DNA of 64,000 nt from Deltaproteobacteria bacterium (GTDB lineage Bacteria; Desulfobacterota; Desulfobulbia; Desulfobulbales; Desulfocapsaceae), in NCBI GenBank assembly GCA_002747825.1, contig PDQQ01000012.1, forward strand, positions 1 to 64,000, written 5' to 3'. A program made the position numbers and the translations under genes. Of the stretch, positions 38,875 through 49,252 are shown piece after piece (position 1 is the stretch's first letter; each line of letters starts with the position of its first letter). The notes beneath the pieces are model-generated. The model did no database searches. It saw nothing but the letters and a program-made list of their open reading frames with translations, and was not told where the DNA came from.

Positions 38875-39654
38875 ATGAAGATCGTCGTATGTATTAAGCA
38901 GGTTCCAGACACAAGGGAGGTTTCCCTTGATCCGGAAACCAATACCTTGAAGAGGGAAGGGGTCCAGTCTATTATGAACCCCTACGACCAGCATGCCTTG
39001 GAAGAGGCCGTGCGTCTGAAAGAGGGCTATGGGGCCGAGGTCGTTGCTCTGACAATGGGGCCGCCGCAGGCCGAAGAGGTTTTGCGTCAGGCGATAAGCT
39101 GCGGTGCCGATTCCGGCGTACTGGTTTCGGACCGTGCCTTTGCCGGGGCCGATACCTGGGCGACCTCCTATACCCTGGAAAGGGCCCTTACCCGGATAGG
39201 ACCGTTTTCTCTTGTTCTCTGTGGAAAGCAGGCCATTGATGGAGATACGGCCCAGGTCGGGCCAGGTCTTGCCGTGCGTCTCGGCATTCCTTTTGTCAGC
39301 TGTGTGCAAAAGATTCAGGAGATCAACGACCGGGAGATTGTGGTTGAGCGTATGATGGACGACGGCTATGATATTGTCGCCGTCGAACAGCCGGCCCTGC
39401 TTACCGTGGTAAAGGATATAAATCAGCCCCGGGTACCGTCCTTGAAGGGCAAAATGAAGGCGAAAAAGGCTGAGATCATTCGTTTTTCTGCTGAGGATAT
39501 CAATGCAGATCCGGCCTGCCTCGGTCTCGTGGGTTCCCCGACCAGGGTCGTTACGGTCTTTCCTCCGCCGTCGCGAGCAAAGAAGGTACTCCTCGAGGGA
39601 AGTATTGATCAACAGGTTGATCTGCTCGTCGAACAGCTTGCAGGGTATCTGTAA
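38875..39654 (+). CDS. etfB: Electron transfer flavoprotein beta subunit
   Basis: MKIVVCIKQVPDTREV...MNPYDQHALEEAVRLKE...CGKQAIDGDTAQVGPGLA. Confidence 0.95.
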   Translation: MKIVVCIKQVPDTREVSLDPETNTLKREGVQSIMNPYDQHALEEAVRLKEGYGAEVVALTMGPPQAEEVLRQAISCGADSGVLVSDRAFAGADTWATSYTLERALTRIGPFSLVLCGKQAIDGDTAQVGPGLAVRLGIPFVSCVQKIQEINDREIVVERMMDDGYDIVAVEQPALLTVVKDINQPRVPSLKGKMKAKKAEIIRFSAEDINADPACLGLVGSPTRVVTVFPPPSRAKKVLLEGSIDQQVDLLVEQLAGYL

Positions 39655-39793
39655 TACAAGAGGCTTTTTGTTGTTCGATTATGTCGCAAGTCAGGGATGT
39701 CTGGCAAATCCTTTTCAATCTGATTCACTGCCTTTCTCCTTTGCCTTGCGTGTTTTGTTTACAATACATGTGCAGGATTGAACTCGAATAAAT

Positions 39794-40984
39794 ATGTTGA
39801 CGATCAGCGAAGACTTGTGTATTGGCTGCGGAATCTGTGAGGACAGTTGTCCTTTTGGGGTTATGGAGGTACACGATGGTCTTGCCGTCGCCCAGGACGG
39901 CTGCACCCTGTGTGGGGCCTGTGTAAAGAGTTGTGCGGTTGGCGCAATCAGTATTGAGCTGGCCCAGTCTTCTTCTGTTCAGAAAGAGGAGTGGAGCGGG
40001 GTCTGGGTCTTTTGTGAATCTCGAAAGGGACGTCTGGCGGAGGTCTCTCTCGAGCTGCTGACAATGGGCAGGAAGCTTGCCGATAGCAGGGGCTCTGCCC
40101 TGGGCGCGGTTTTGCTGGGAGAGGATTTGACAGAGGTTCCCGCACGTCTGATCGGGCATGGCGCAGACGATGTCTATCTCCTTGATGACCCGATATTTGC
40201 CGATTTCAATGAAGATGTATATACAGTGGTGGTGGAGGCTCTTATCCGGGAATACAGGCCCGAAATTGTTCTTGCCGGGGCAACGGCTATCGGCCGTTCT
40301 TTTATCCCTGGGGTTGCAACGCTTCTCAATGCCGGTTTGACAGCCGACTGTACGCAGCTGGAAATACGTGAGGAGGATGGGGTTCTGCTCCAGACACGCC
40401 CTGCCTTTGGCGGCAATATCATGGCCACGATTGTCTGTGAAGAGTCCCGGCCACAGATGGCGACAGTTCGTCCGAAGGTGATGAGTATTGCAGCCTTTGA
40501 TCCAGAGAGATCAGGAAATGTCTATTCCCTTGGCAAGGATTATTGTCCGGAACGAAACAGGATCAGGGTTTTAAAAAGTGTTGCCTCGGAAAATGAACAT
40601 GTGAACATTCAGGAGGCCGATATTCTGGTTGCAGGTGGACGGGGCCTGGGAAGTGCGAAAGGTTTCGAGCTTGTTCAGCAGCTGGCTGTTGCCATGGGCG
40701 GCAGCGTTTCTGCCTCCAGGGCGGTGGTTGATGCTGGTTGGATAGCCTATCCGCATCAGGTTGGGCAGACCGGGAAGACGGTGGCCCCGAAGGTCTATAT
40801 TGCCTGCGGTATATCCGGCGCGGTACAACATGTTGCCGGGATGCAGTCTGCCGAGACTATTGTGGCGATTAATCGAGATAAAAATGCAGCAATATTTGAT
40901 ATTGCAGACTATGGTCTGGTCGGAGACCTTTTTGAGATCATACCAAAGTTGATTCGTAAAATTGAGGAGCGGCGTACAAAATGA
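39794..40984 (+). CDS. etfA: Electron transfer flavoprotein alpha subunit with N-terminal 2x[4Fe-4S] ferredoxin domain
   Basis: DLCIGCGICEDSCPFGVMEV and DGCTLCGACVKSCAVGAI, then VAGGRGLGSAKGFEL...YIACGISGAVQHVAGM...AINRDKNAAIFDIADYGLVGD. Confidence 0.95.
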   Translation: MLTISEDLCIGCGICEDSCPFGVMEVHDGLAVAQDGCTLCGACVKSCAVGAISIELAQSSSVQKEEWSGVWVFCESRKGRLAEVSLELLTMGRKLADSRGSALGAVLLGEDLTEVPARLIGHGADDVYLLDDPIFADFNEDVYTVVVEALIREYRPEIVLAGATAIGRSFIPGVATLLNAGLTADCTQLEIREEDGVLLQTRPAFGGNIMATIVCEESRPQMATVRPKVMSIAAFDPERSGNVYSLGKDYCPERNRIRVLKSVASENEHVNIQEADILVAGGRGLGSAKGFELVQQLAVAMGGSVSASRAVVDAGWIAYPHQVGQTGKTVAPKVYIACGISGAVQHVAGMQSAETIVAINRDKNAAIFDIADYGLVGDLFEIIPKLIRKIEERRTK

Positions 40985-41724
40985 TGCTTGCAGGACAGGT
41001 TGCACTGGTAACAGGAGGGGGGAGAGGCATTGGCCGGGCTATTTGTTTACGGCTTGCATCAATGGGCGCTCTGGTGTATGTCAACTATGTCTTGCGATCT
41101 GAGGCCGCCGAAAAAACCGTCGAGGAGATAGAACAGGCCGGAGGCAGGGCCAAAGCCGTTGGTTTTGATGTCTCGGAGACCGCCGCGGTTCAGAGCGCCT
41201 TCAAGTCAATTGTCGATCGGCACGGCTCGATTGACATTCTTGTCAATAATGCCGGTATCACCCGTGACGGATTGATGGCCCGTATGAAAGAGGAGGATTG
41301 GGACGCGGTACTCAACACCAATCTCAAAGGTGCTTTTTTATGTGCCAAGGCGGCTTCCCGATCGATGATGAAAAAGAGGTCCGGTTGTATTGTCAACATT
41401 GCCTCCGTATCCGGATTCTTAGGTAATATCGGGCAGACAAACTATTCAGCGGCAAAGGCCGGTCTTGTTGGTTTGACCAAGGCCATGGCCAGAGAGTATG
41501 CCGCAAGAGGCATCAGGGTGAACAGCATTGCTCCCGGTTTCATCGAAACGGAAATGACCGATATGCTCTCCGAGGAAATGCAAAAACAGATTTTGAGTGA
41601 AATTCCTCTTGCACGTTTTGGCAGATGTGAGGATATTGCAGGGGCTGTTGCCTATCTTGTCTCTGCGGATGGCAGATATATCACCGGGCAGACGCTGCAT
41701 ATAAACGGTGGTATGTATATGTAA
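40981..41724 (+). CDS. fabG: 3-oxoacyl-ACP reductase
   Basis: ALVTGGGRGIGRAICLRLA...NNAGITRDGLMARM...YSAAKAGLVGLTKAMARE...GFIETEMTD. Confidence 0.96.
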   Translation: MMLAGQVALVTGGGRGIGRAICLRLASMGALVYVNYVLRSEAAEKTVEEIEQAGGRAKAVGFDVSETAAVQSAFKSIVDRHGSIDILVNNAGITRDGLMARMKEEDWDAVLNTNLKGAFLCAKAASRSMMKKRSGCIVNIASVSGFLGNIGQTNYSAAKAGLVGLTKAMAREYAARGIRVNSIAPGFIETEMTDMLSEEMQKQILSEIPLARFGRCEDIAGAVAYLVSADGRYITGQTLHINGGMYM

Positions 41725-41796
41725 TCTGGCTGTGTGTGGCCAGGTTTATGCACGAACATGGTGTAGCCATGTCTTATTAAATCAATGGAGAAGAAT

Positions 41797-42027
41797 ATGA
41801 GCTTGGAAAAAAAGATGATTGACATAATAGCAGAACAACTCTCTGTCCCGGTCGAGAAGGTCGTTCCCCAGGCCTCGTTTGTTGATGATTTGGGAGCCGA
41901 CTCTCTTGATCTCGTAGAGCTGATTATGGCCCTGGAAGACAGCTTTGATATTGAAATCCCCGATGATGATGCCGAGAAGATCAGCACCGTGCAGGATGCT
42001 ATAGACTATGTCAACAGTAAAGAATGA
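41797..42027 (+). CDS. acpP: Acyl carrier protein
   Basis: [29 protein letters not shown] phosphopantetheine site DSL. Confidence 0.97.
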   Translation: MSLEKKMIDIIAEQLSVPVEKVVPQASFVDDLGADSLDLVELIMALEDSFDIEIPDDDAEKISTVQDAIDYVNSKE

Positions 42028-42108
42028 TTGTGTGGTCAGTCAGGGGGGGGGATCTCCTGGCTGATTCGATACAGGATCTCTAGGTTTTAGCTATCGAAGG
42101 GGTGTGCT

Positions 42109-43347
42109 GTGGTGACACGAAGGGTTGTGGTTACAGGTGTTGGTTTGGTCACGCCGGTTGGTACCGGCGTTGATAAGGCCTGGGATAACCTCTGTTCCGG
42201 GAAGAGTGGGGTCGGGCCGATCACCCGCTTTGACGCCAGTGACTATCCGGTCAGAATTGCAGCTGAGGTCAAGGATTTTGACAGTGATCAATATTTTGAT
42301 AAAAAGGCCGCCAAACATCTTGACCTCTATGTCCAGTACGCACTGGTTGCCTCAAGAATGGCCCTGGAGGAAAGTGGCTTTACCATCTCCGAGGAAAACA
42401 GGGACAGGGTTGGTGTTGTTACTGGTTGCGGCATAGGGGGCCTGCCGGTCATTGAAGCGAACCACAGTATATTACTTGATCGGGGGCCAAAGCGTGTGGC
42501 ACCGTTTTTTATTCCTATGGCCATACCGAATATGCCGTCGGGACATATCTCGATGGATATACAGAGTACCGGGCCAAATCTGTGTCTGACAACCGCCTGT
42601 GCGGCCGGAACCCATGCGGTTGGCGAGGCATATCGTTATGTGCAGCGGGGCGTTTGCGATATGGTGGTGGCTGGAGGAACAGAATCTGTTATCTGCGGTC
42701 TGGGGATAGCCGGTTTTGCTTCGATGAAGGCCCTGTCTGCGAGAAATGACAGCCCTGAAGAGGCATCAAGGCCCTTTGATCGTGATCGTGACGGTTTCGT
42801 TATGTCGGAAGGTGCCGGAATGCTGATACTCGAGGAGTATGAGCATGCTCGGGCTCGTGGAGCCGATATCTATGCGGAAGTTTGTGGATACGGACTGAGC
42901 AGTGATGCCTATCACGTTGCCGCACCTCCTGAGGATGGTGCCGGCGGGGTACGTGCGATGAAGATGGCACTTGCAAGTGCCGGCCTGTCCGCTGATAAGA
43001 TTGATTATATCAATGCACATGGCACCTCTACGCCCCTCAACGATCTTTGTGAGACGCGGGCAATAAAAACTGTCTTTGGTGCTTATGCAGACGATCTGGT
43101 TGTCAGTTCAACAAAGTCTATGGTTGGACATATGCTGGGTGCAGCAGGGGGAGTGGAGGCGGTTTTTACGGCCTTGAGCCTGAAGAATCAGATTGCACCT
43201 CCAACGATGAATTATTGTCAGCCAAGTCCTGAATGTGATCTTGACTATGTTGCCAATGAGGCCCGTCAGATGAAAATTGCTGCTGCCCTGTCAAACTCTT
43301 TTGGCTTTGGCGGTACAAACGCTGTTATCGCTATGAAGACTCTTTAA
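42109..43347 (+). CDS. fabF: Beta-ketoacyl-ACP synthase II
   Basis: RRVVVTGVGLVTPVG...TACAAGTHAVGEA...INAHGTSTPLND...GHMLGAAGGVEA...NSFGFGGTNA; GTG start. Confidence 0.97.
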   Translation: MVTRRVVVTGVGLVTPVGTGVDKAWDNLCSGKSGVGPITRFDASDYPVRIAAEVKDFDSDQYFDKKAAKHLDLYVQYALVASRMALEESGFTISEENRDRVGVVTGCGIGGLPVIEANHSILLDRGPKRVAPFFIPMAIPNMPSGHISMDIQSTGPNLCLTTACAAGTHAVGEAYRYVQRGVCDMVVAGGTESVICGLGIAGFASMKALSARNDSPEEASRPFDRDRDGFVMSEGAGMLILEEYEHARARGADIYAEVCGYGLSSDAYHVAAPPEDGAGGVRAMKMALASAGLSADKIDYINAHGTSTPLNDLCETRAIKTVFGAYADDLVVSSTKSMVGHMLGAAGGVEAVFTALSLKNQIAPPTMNYCQPSPECDLDYVANEARQMKIAAALSNSFGFGGTNAVIAMKTL

Positions 43348-43367
43348 TGTGAACGAGAGGGATCGGG

Positions 43368-43793
43368 GTGCAGATAGCAATAGGCGCAGATCATGGTGGT
43401 TATGAACTGAAAGAACAGTTGCTGCGGTGGTTCGTTGAAAATGGTTTTTTGGCCGTAGATGTGGGCTGTGATTCCAGTCAGTCCGTTGATTACCCGCTAT
43501 ATGCGAAGAAAGTCGTGGATGAGCTTGTTTCTGGCAGAGCCGATCGAGGGGTTCTTGTCTGTGGTACCGGTATCGGTATGTGTATCGCCGCAAACCGCAA
43601 CCGATTCATTCGTGCGGCAAACCCCTTTGATGTCAATACCGCAGTGTTAAGCCGTCAGCACAACGACGCAAATGTTCTCTGTTTGGGAGGGCGCGTCCTT
43701 TCGTTGGAGAGGGCGGTGGCGATACTCGATGCCTGGTTGACTGCAGAGTTTTCCGGGGGCCGCCACCAGAGGCGGGTTGCGAGCTTGACCTAG
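43368..43793 (+). CDS. rpiB: Ribose 5-phosphate isomerase B
   Basis: MQIAIGADHGGYELKE...DYPLYAKKV...GVLVCGTGIGMCIAANR...RQHNDANVLCLGGR. Confidence 0.95.
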   Translation: MQIAIGADHGGYELKEQLLRWFVENGFLAVDVGCDSSQSVDYPLYAKKVVDELVSGRADRGVLVCGTGIGMCIAANRNRFIRAANPFDVNTAVLSRQHNDANVLCLGGRVLSLERAVAILDAWLTAEFSGGRHQRRVASLT

Positions 43794-43924
43794 TATGCTT
43801 ACCAGCTTTTCGTTTGTTTGGGCCTGCTGTTGTGTTTTTTGTTGGTATTTTTTCCCTTCGCCTTTTCAGTTCTGAAACGGTGTTTTTGTTTTCGTTGTTG
43901 TCTTGGTTTTTCTGAGGATTTTAT

Positions 43925-44392
43925 ATGAAATGTCCCTACTGCGAGCATCTTGACAATAAAGTGATTGATTCAAGACTGAACAAGGATGCAACAATTACCC
44001 GGAGAAGACGGGAATGTCTGCAATGTTCTCAACGTTTTACAACCTATGAGCGTCTTGAGGTCATGCTGCCTGTTTTGGTCAAAAAAGACGGCCGGAGAGA
44101 GCAGTGGGATAGGCATAAGCTGATTGTGGGGCTGGAAAAGGCCTGTGAAAAAAGAAACGTCAGCCGTGATAGAATTGATGCCTTTGCTGATGCTCTAGAG
44201 GCAAAGCTTCAGGATTATGGTGCCAGGGAAATTCCCTCTGCTGCCGTCGGAGAATGGGTTATGGAGGGATTGTCCGAACTCGATGCTGTGGCTTATGTGC
44301 GTTTTGCCTCTGTTTATCGACAGTTTAAAGACGTTAATGAGTTTATGGCGGAATTGAAACTTCTTCTTGACGAACAGGCAAAAGAGGAGTGA
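43925..44392 (+). CDS. nrdR: Transcriptional repressor NrdR
   Basis: [42 protein letters not shown] plus ATP-cone. Confidence 0.97.
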   Translation: MKCPYCEHLDNKVIDSRLNKDATITRRRRECLQCSQRFTTYERLEVMLPVLVKKDGRREQWDRHKLIVGLEKACEKRNVSRDRIDAFADALEAKLQDYGAREIPSAAVGEWVMEGLSELDAVAYVRFASVYRQFKDVNEFMAELKLLLDEQAKEE

Positions 44393-45498
44393 CCTTGATC
44401 GACTCCGATGCGCATTATATGCGGCTGGCCCTTGACGAGGCGAAAAGGGGGCTGGGACGGACTTCTCCGAACCCGGTAGTGGGCGCAGTCATTGTACGGG
44501 ATGACAGGGTTGTTGCCAAAGGTTTCCATCGCAAGGCCGGTGCTGCTCACGCAGAGATTGAGGCCTTGAAAAATCTGGGCTCAGATCTGCTCGGAGCAAC
44601 GATGTACGTTACCCTGGAACCCTGTTCGCATACCGGCCTGACCCCCCCTTGTTGCAAGGCCATTGCACAAACAGGAATACGCAGGGTCGTTGTCGGCATG
44701 CAGGATCCGAACCCTTTGGTCAACGGACAGGGGATTGCCTATCTCAGAGAACAGGGGCTTGAGGTACGATCGGCCGTTTTGGAGCAGGAGTGCCGCGCTA
44801 TTAATCGTCCCTTTATAAAATTTGTCCAGACCTCCCTGCCGTATATGGTTATGAAGGCTGGGGTCAGCCTTGACGGCAGGCTCAACTATACGGGACATAC
44901 CCCCGGAAAAATAACCGGTGATGAATCGTGGAGAGAGGTGCATCGATTACGCGACAGATACGATGCCATCATGGTCGGATCCGGTACCATACTCTCCGAT
45001 GATCCAGCTCTGACAACGCGGCTTTTCGGGAGGCAGGGCAGGGATCCGGTTCGTTTGATTCTCGACTCTCATCTGAGGATACCGGATATAGCCAAGGTCT
45101 ACAACCTGGATTCTCCGGCAATCTCGATTGTTTTTTGTAAAAAGGGCCTGGACTCTGCACGCAGAGAGAAGCTGGCTGGCCTCGGAGTCGAGGTCTGTGA
45201 AGTTGCTGAAAAGGACGCGGGTCTTGATCTCATCGAGGTGATGCAAAAAATTGCGCAACAGGGCATCCTCTCGGTTCTTGTTGAGGGGGGCTCCCGTTTG
45301 CACGGCAGTCTTTTACGCAGACAGCTCTACGACTATGCCCATCTCTTTTATGCACCGGTTTTTGCTGGAGATTGCGGTCAGCCCCTTGCCCACGGTCTGA
45401 GCGTTTCCGGAGCCGTATCTGCCCCGAGACTTTTTCAGCCTATCTACAAGCAGCTCGGAGAAGATATGCTGGTCGAAGGTCTTGTTCTCTATCCATGA
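44389..45498 (+). CDS. ribD: Bifunctional riboflavin biosynthesis deaminase/reductase RibD
   Basis: [26 protein letters not shown]...HAEIEAL...[17 protein letters not shown]...KAGVSLDGR. Confidence 0.96.
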   Translation: MTLIDSDAHYMRLALDEAKRGLGRTSPNPVVGAVIVRDDRVVAKGFHRKAGAAHAEIEALKNLGSDLLGATMYVTLEPCSHTGLTPPCCKAIAQTGIRRVVVGMQDPNPLVNGQGIAYLREQGLEVRSAVLEQECRAINRPFIKFVQTSLPYMVMKAGVSLDGRLNYTGHTPGKITGDESWREVHRLRDRYDAIMVGSGTILSDDPALTTRLFGRQGRDPVRLILDSHLRIPDIAKVYNLDSPAISIVFCKKGLDSARREKLAGLGVEVCEVAEKDAGLDLIEVMQKIAQQGILSVLVEGGSRLHGSLLRRQLYDYAHLFYAPVFAGDCGQPLAHGLSVSGAVSAPRLFQPIYKQLGEDMLVEGLVLYP

Positions 45499-45499
45499 T

Positions 45500-45660
45500 C
45501 GACTTGTAAAAACTCTGATACTCCTGCGTTGTCGCTTGTCATCGTCGATTCGCCGGACATCCATGTAACTGCCAAATCGGCAACACCTGCATTACCGCTT
45601 GTATAGCAAAGTTTTTCCCGAGTCTCCCCAAAGCCAACCGATGACTTTTTACGAAACCAG
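45500..45660. repeat. Dispersed intergenic repeat copy (MITE-like), copy 2
   Basis: cttgtaaaaactctgatactcctgcgttgtcgct ... ccaaagccaaccgatgactttttacgaaacc; ends roughly inverted (GTAAAAA-TC). Confidence 0.55.
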
Positions 45661-45693
45661 CATCTCGAGTAATTGAAATATTCGTAACGACTC

Positions 45694-46626
45694 TTACCTG
45701 TCTGTCTTTTTTATAAATTCCACACATTCTTCAAACGATGCAAAGGTCATGGTAAAGGTGACCGCATCTTCTTCAAAGGCCTGACTGTGTATTATGTTCT
45801 GGTTTGGGGGAAGCCGGAGTGCCTGTATCCGCTCTTTGAATCGGTCTTGTGCTGCAATTGATCCGGGGGAGAGTTGCCGTAATAAAAGTGCATCCAGACG
45901 TTTAAACCGTTGTGGTCCATTATTCTGGCTATCTTGTGTAATCACCTGTATCTCCTCAGATTGCAGGTAATCAGAGATTGATATATTCGCTCTGTATGCA
46001 GCATCTCGTAACATGTTGAAGAGTCGTTTCTGTTTTCCCGTCCCGAGCTGTAAATCTGTGAACAGGTGGAGAAGTTCTGTTCGCTCACTTCGGGAGATTC
46101 GCATGAGTTCAGAGAGTATCTGTTCAGAGAGGAATCCGCTATCAGCCTGTTGGATAAAAAAATCTCCCTGATCGAGCAGTTGCAGAAGCGGGGTGATGAA
46201 CGAGGGGTTTTGCTTGATATCCAGACGTTTGAAGTAGAGCGAAGGCAGTGCAGTGCGGTTGTTATATTTGCTGGCAATTTCGAGGAAGCGGGCCTTTTCG
46301 GCCAGGCTTACCCCCTTGGTCTGATTTTGCTCTCTGAGAATGATTTCGAGTATCAGGTTATGATCTGCCTGTCGGGGAACAATGCCGCAGACCAGCTTTT
46401 TACGGGATTGGTCGACGGCAAAATGTATTCTTCTTTGCCCGGAAATAATGCAAAAAGAGCCATCCTCTTGTGCTTGCAGTATCGGTGGGAAGAGTATACC
46501 CACCGCCTGCAAGGATTGTCGGAGTTTCTTCGGGAGATCTTGAAGAGACCAGGGATGCAGGTTCCAGGTGTCGACGTTCCTGTCAATCTCAGAGAGCGGA
46601 ATTTCCTGCCAGGACAACTGCTGCAT
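45694..46626 (-). CDS. Orphan ParB-like N-terminal domain protein
   Basis: IPLSEIDRN...LRQSLQAVGILFPPILQ...FCIISGQRRIHFA (ParB GERR-like motif)...LREQNQTKGVSLAEKARFLE. Confidence 0.75.
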   Translation of the reverse strand: MQQLSWQEIPLSEIDRNVDTWNLHPWSLQDLPKKLRQSLQAVGILFPPILQAQEDGSFCIISGQRRIHFAVDQSRKKLVCGIVPRQADHNLILEIILREQNQTKGVSLAEKARFLEIASKYNNRTALPSLYFKRLDIKQNPSFITPLLQLLDQGDFFIQQADSGFLSEQILSELMRISRSERTELLHLFTDLQLGTGKQKRLFNMLRDAAYRANISISDYLQSEEIQVITQDSQNNGPQRFKRLDALLLRQLSPGSIAAQDRFKERIQALRLPPNQNIIHSQAFEEDAVTFTMTFASFEECVEFIKKTDR

Positions 46627-46997
46627 ATTGAATATTATCTAAGGTTTGAGAAACGGGAGGCGATACCAGGGGCAGAAGGTGTTTTTTCGTTTGCAGGAGA
46701 AAACGGTCAAAAGCTCTTTATGCCCCTGAAAGAGTTGCTTTTTCTGCCAAAGGTTAAGGTGATCAGCTGCAACTTTGTCAAAAGAATGCGTGGCATACAA
46801 ATACCGCACAACTCTTCGCTTCTGATCTTCTGTTTGAACGACTCCGCCGCCCAAACGTTCAATCCAGAAGGGGTCTTCGTTCGCCGCTCACGGGATCGTA
46901 CGACAAGTCGCTCTGAGAAGCGGCCTGTCAGCCAGCAGTAATCGGGAAACAGGTCTTTTCAGCGGCCCTTTGTGAGGAAAGGTTTCGGGTAACGGTT

Positions 46998-47285
46998 TTA
47001 TTTCCCGTTAATCTTGTTGCGCAGAATTCCCGATGGCTTGAAGGTAATGACCCGGCGGGCCTCGAGGGTAAGCTCCTCACCGGTCTGGGGATTTCTTCCT
47101 CTTCTGCTGTTTTTGTCTTTCACGTTAAATTTACCAAAACCGCTGAGTAAAAGATCCGATCCCCCAATTAAAGATTCCTTGGCGATCCGAAGAATAGCCT
47201 CCACCGATTCGGTTGCCTGTGCCTTTGTCAGGTTCTGGTGATTTTTGTAAACCTTCTGAATGAGATCTGCTTTTGTCAGTGTCAT
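46998..47285 (-). CDS. HU/IHF family DNA-binding protein
   Basis: MTLTKADLIQKVYKN...LLLSGFGKFNVKDKNSRRGRNPQTGEELTLEARRVITFKPS. Confidence 0.96.
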   Translation of the reverse strand: MTLTKADLIQKVYKNHQNLTKAQATESVEAILRIAKESLIGGSDLLLSGFGKFNVKDKNSRRGRNPQTGEELTLEARRVITFKPSGILRNKINGK

Positions 47286-47444
47286 GCTTTCTCCTTTTAT
47301 ACAATATGTGAGCCAATTTTTAGCAGTTCAATGTATACGAGCAGGTTTCGCTGCATTCTGGGTATCAAAGACAGATTCTTTTCTGCTCTTTCGATACTGC
47401 AGTAATACTCAACCTTCTCTTTCTATATTTCAAGAGGAAAAGTG

Positions 47445-47463
47445 GCTCCAATCTCTTTGGAGC
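47445..47463 (-). terminator. Possible terminator downstream of pilC
   Basis: GCTCCAA-tctct-TTGGAGC hairpin just after the minus-strand stop; T tract is poor. Confidence 0.35.
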
Positions 47464-47466
47464 AGC

Positions 47467-48672
47467 CTATATCACCGAGGCAATCTCAAATATTGGCAGA
47501 TACATGGCCACCACGAGTCCTCCGATTATTCCACCGAGAAAAATCATCATCAACGGCTCTATCATGGCGGTGAGGTTCTCAACGGCATGATCAACCTCTT
47601 CGTCGTAAAAGTCGGCTATTTTTTCAAGCATTGCATCCAATGCCCCAACCGACTCCCCGACGTTGATCATCTGTACAACCATATTGGGAAAGACTCCGGT
47701 GTCTCCAAGGGGATCGGCGAGCGGACGACCCTCTGCAATGGCATCGCCGACCCGAAAAACAGCAGTCTCAATCACCTTGTTACCCGCAGTTTTGGCGACA
47801 ACCTGCAACGCCTCAAGAATTGGTACACCACTTTGCAGCATTGTGCTGAGGGTCCTGGTAAACTTTGCCACGGCGACCTTACGTAACAAGATACCCACGA
47901 TGGGCAAACGAAGCAGAACCTTATCCACCACCTTCTGCCCTCTCTCAGTCGAGTAAATTTTCCGGAAGATCATTACAACCAAAAACATCGCTATGATGAT
48001 ATAGATAATATTACTTTTAAAAAATTCACTCAGGTTGACAACCATCTGTGTCGGCCAGGGCAGTGAAGAGCCAAAGTCCTGAAACATCTTGCTGAAAACA
48101 GGAACGACGAAGACCAGAATGACGATCAAAATGAGTATGGAAATCGCCAGACAGACGGCCGGATAGGTCATTGCTCCCTTTATCTTTTTCTTGAGAGCCA
48201 TGTTTTTTTCCATAAAAATAGCCAGTCGGGCAAGGATGGTGTCCAAAATACCACCGGTCTCTCCGGCCTCGATCATATTGGTGAAAAGCTTGTCGAAAAC
48301 CTTCGGCTTTTTACGCATGGCATCGGCCATGGTTGAACCGGCTTCCACGTCCTGCCGTAAGTCTCCGAGAGTCTTCTTGAAGGTTGGGTTATCCTGTTGT
48401 TTTTCAAGGATCTCAAGCCCTTGTACAAGCGGAAGCCCCGCATCTATCATGGTTGAGAGCTGTCGAACAAAAATAACAATATCTTTTCCTTTGACATTTG
48501 GCTGTAGAATCTTGATTCCGGCGAGTATGTCCTTGGGTTTTTCCTTGACCTTGGCGTCAGTGATGCGCAGTCGTTTTACCTGAGCAATGGCCGCGGCAAG
48601 ATCAGGTGCCTCAAGCTCACCTTTGCGCTTCTCTCCGTAGGTGTTTTTCCCCTTCCATACATATACAGGCAT
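47467..48672 (-). CDS. pilC: Type II secretion/type IV pilus inner membrane protein PilC/GspF
   Basis: VYVWKGKNTYGEKRKGELEA...FVRQLSTMIDAGLPLVQGLEIL...GETGGILDTILARLA...LVVAMYLPIFEIASVI. Confidence 0.95.
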   Translation of the reverse strand: MPVYVWKGKNTYGEKRKGELEAPDLAAAIAQVKRLRITDAKVKEKPKDILAGIKILQPNVKGKDIVIFVRQLSTMIDAGLPLVQGLEILEKQQDNPTFKKTLGDLRQDVEAGSTMADAMRKKPKVFDKLFTNMIEAGETGGILDTILARLAIFMEKNMALKKKIKGAMTYPAVCLAISILILIVILVFVVPVFSKMFQDFGSSLPWPTQMVVNLSEFFKSNIIYIIIAMFLVVMIFRKIYSTERGQKVVDKVLLRLPIVGILLRKVAVAKFTRTLSTMLQSGVPILEALQVVAKTAGNKVIETAVFRVGDAIAEGRPLADPLGDTGVFPNMVVQMINVGESVGALDAMLEKIADFYDEEVDHAVENLTAMIEPLMMIFLGGIIGGLVVAMYLPIFEIASVI

Positions 48673-49252
48673 CTCTCTCTCCAATGTGCACCAGCGGTGC
48701 CTAGCGAAAAATATTTTGTAATAAATTATACGACTTGAAACCTACTATATAATAGAAATTTCTTAATTTCAAATTTTTACGTGTAATTTTTCGGTATACT
48801 TTCTCAAATCATTAATGTGCAGATTTGAATTTATCGGCTGGTAACAAATGAGTGTTGTTCAACTTCATGCAAATTTCTTACAGGTTCCCTGGGTTACATT
48901 GTCTGATAGCACGAACGTTGAACCTTCTCGTACAAAGCTTGTTTTTGGGGGGAAGCTATTTCTTCGCTGGAGAGTCTTCTTACCCTCCTGTCCAACGGAA
49001 TTGCGTTTTACAAAGGCGCGTCTTGTTGCTCGCTCTAATAAAGACCATGTCCATGAGGAGAACTGAAGAAGGAGTTGGAGCCCCTTTTTTTTGTTCGATT
49101 TTTGCCAGGGAGGAGAAAAGTGAATTTTTAAAAAAGAGTTTGCTTTCTGAGTCGTTTACGGGTATTTTCTTCGCTTTTTTTGTCGTGGGTTGCACCCTGT
49201 TGTGGGGCTGTGACTGAAAATTGTATATATTTCAAAGAGGTGGAGGTCGACT

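Noticed and set aside
38716-39612. 298-aa minus-strand ORF
   Set aside because: Antisense to etfB, which is clearly coding.
46639-46854. Possible 71-aa minus-strand CDS between ParB-like and HU genes
   Set aside because: Translation looks somewhat protein-like but starts at a TTG after a nearby stop and has no recognised family; insufficient evidence.
46066-46941. 291-aa plus-strand ORF antisense to the ParB-like gene
   Set aside because: The minus frame has a recognisable ParB motif; the plus frame has no recognised domain and no RBS context I could support.
48848-49217. Short plus-strand ORFs upstream of the PxxKW gene
   Set aside because: Two overlapping frames, neither with recognisable motifs; left unannotated.
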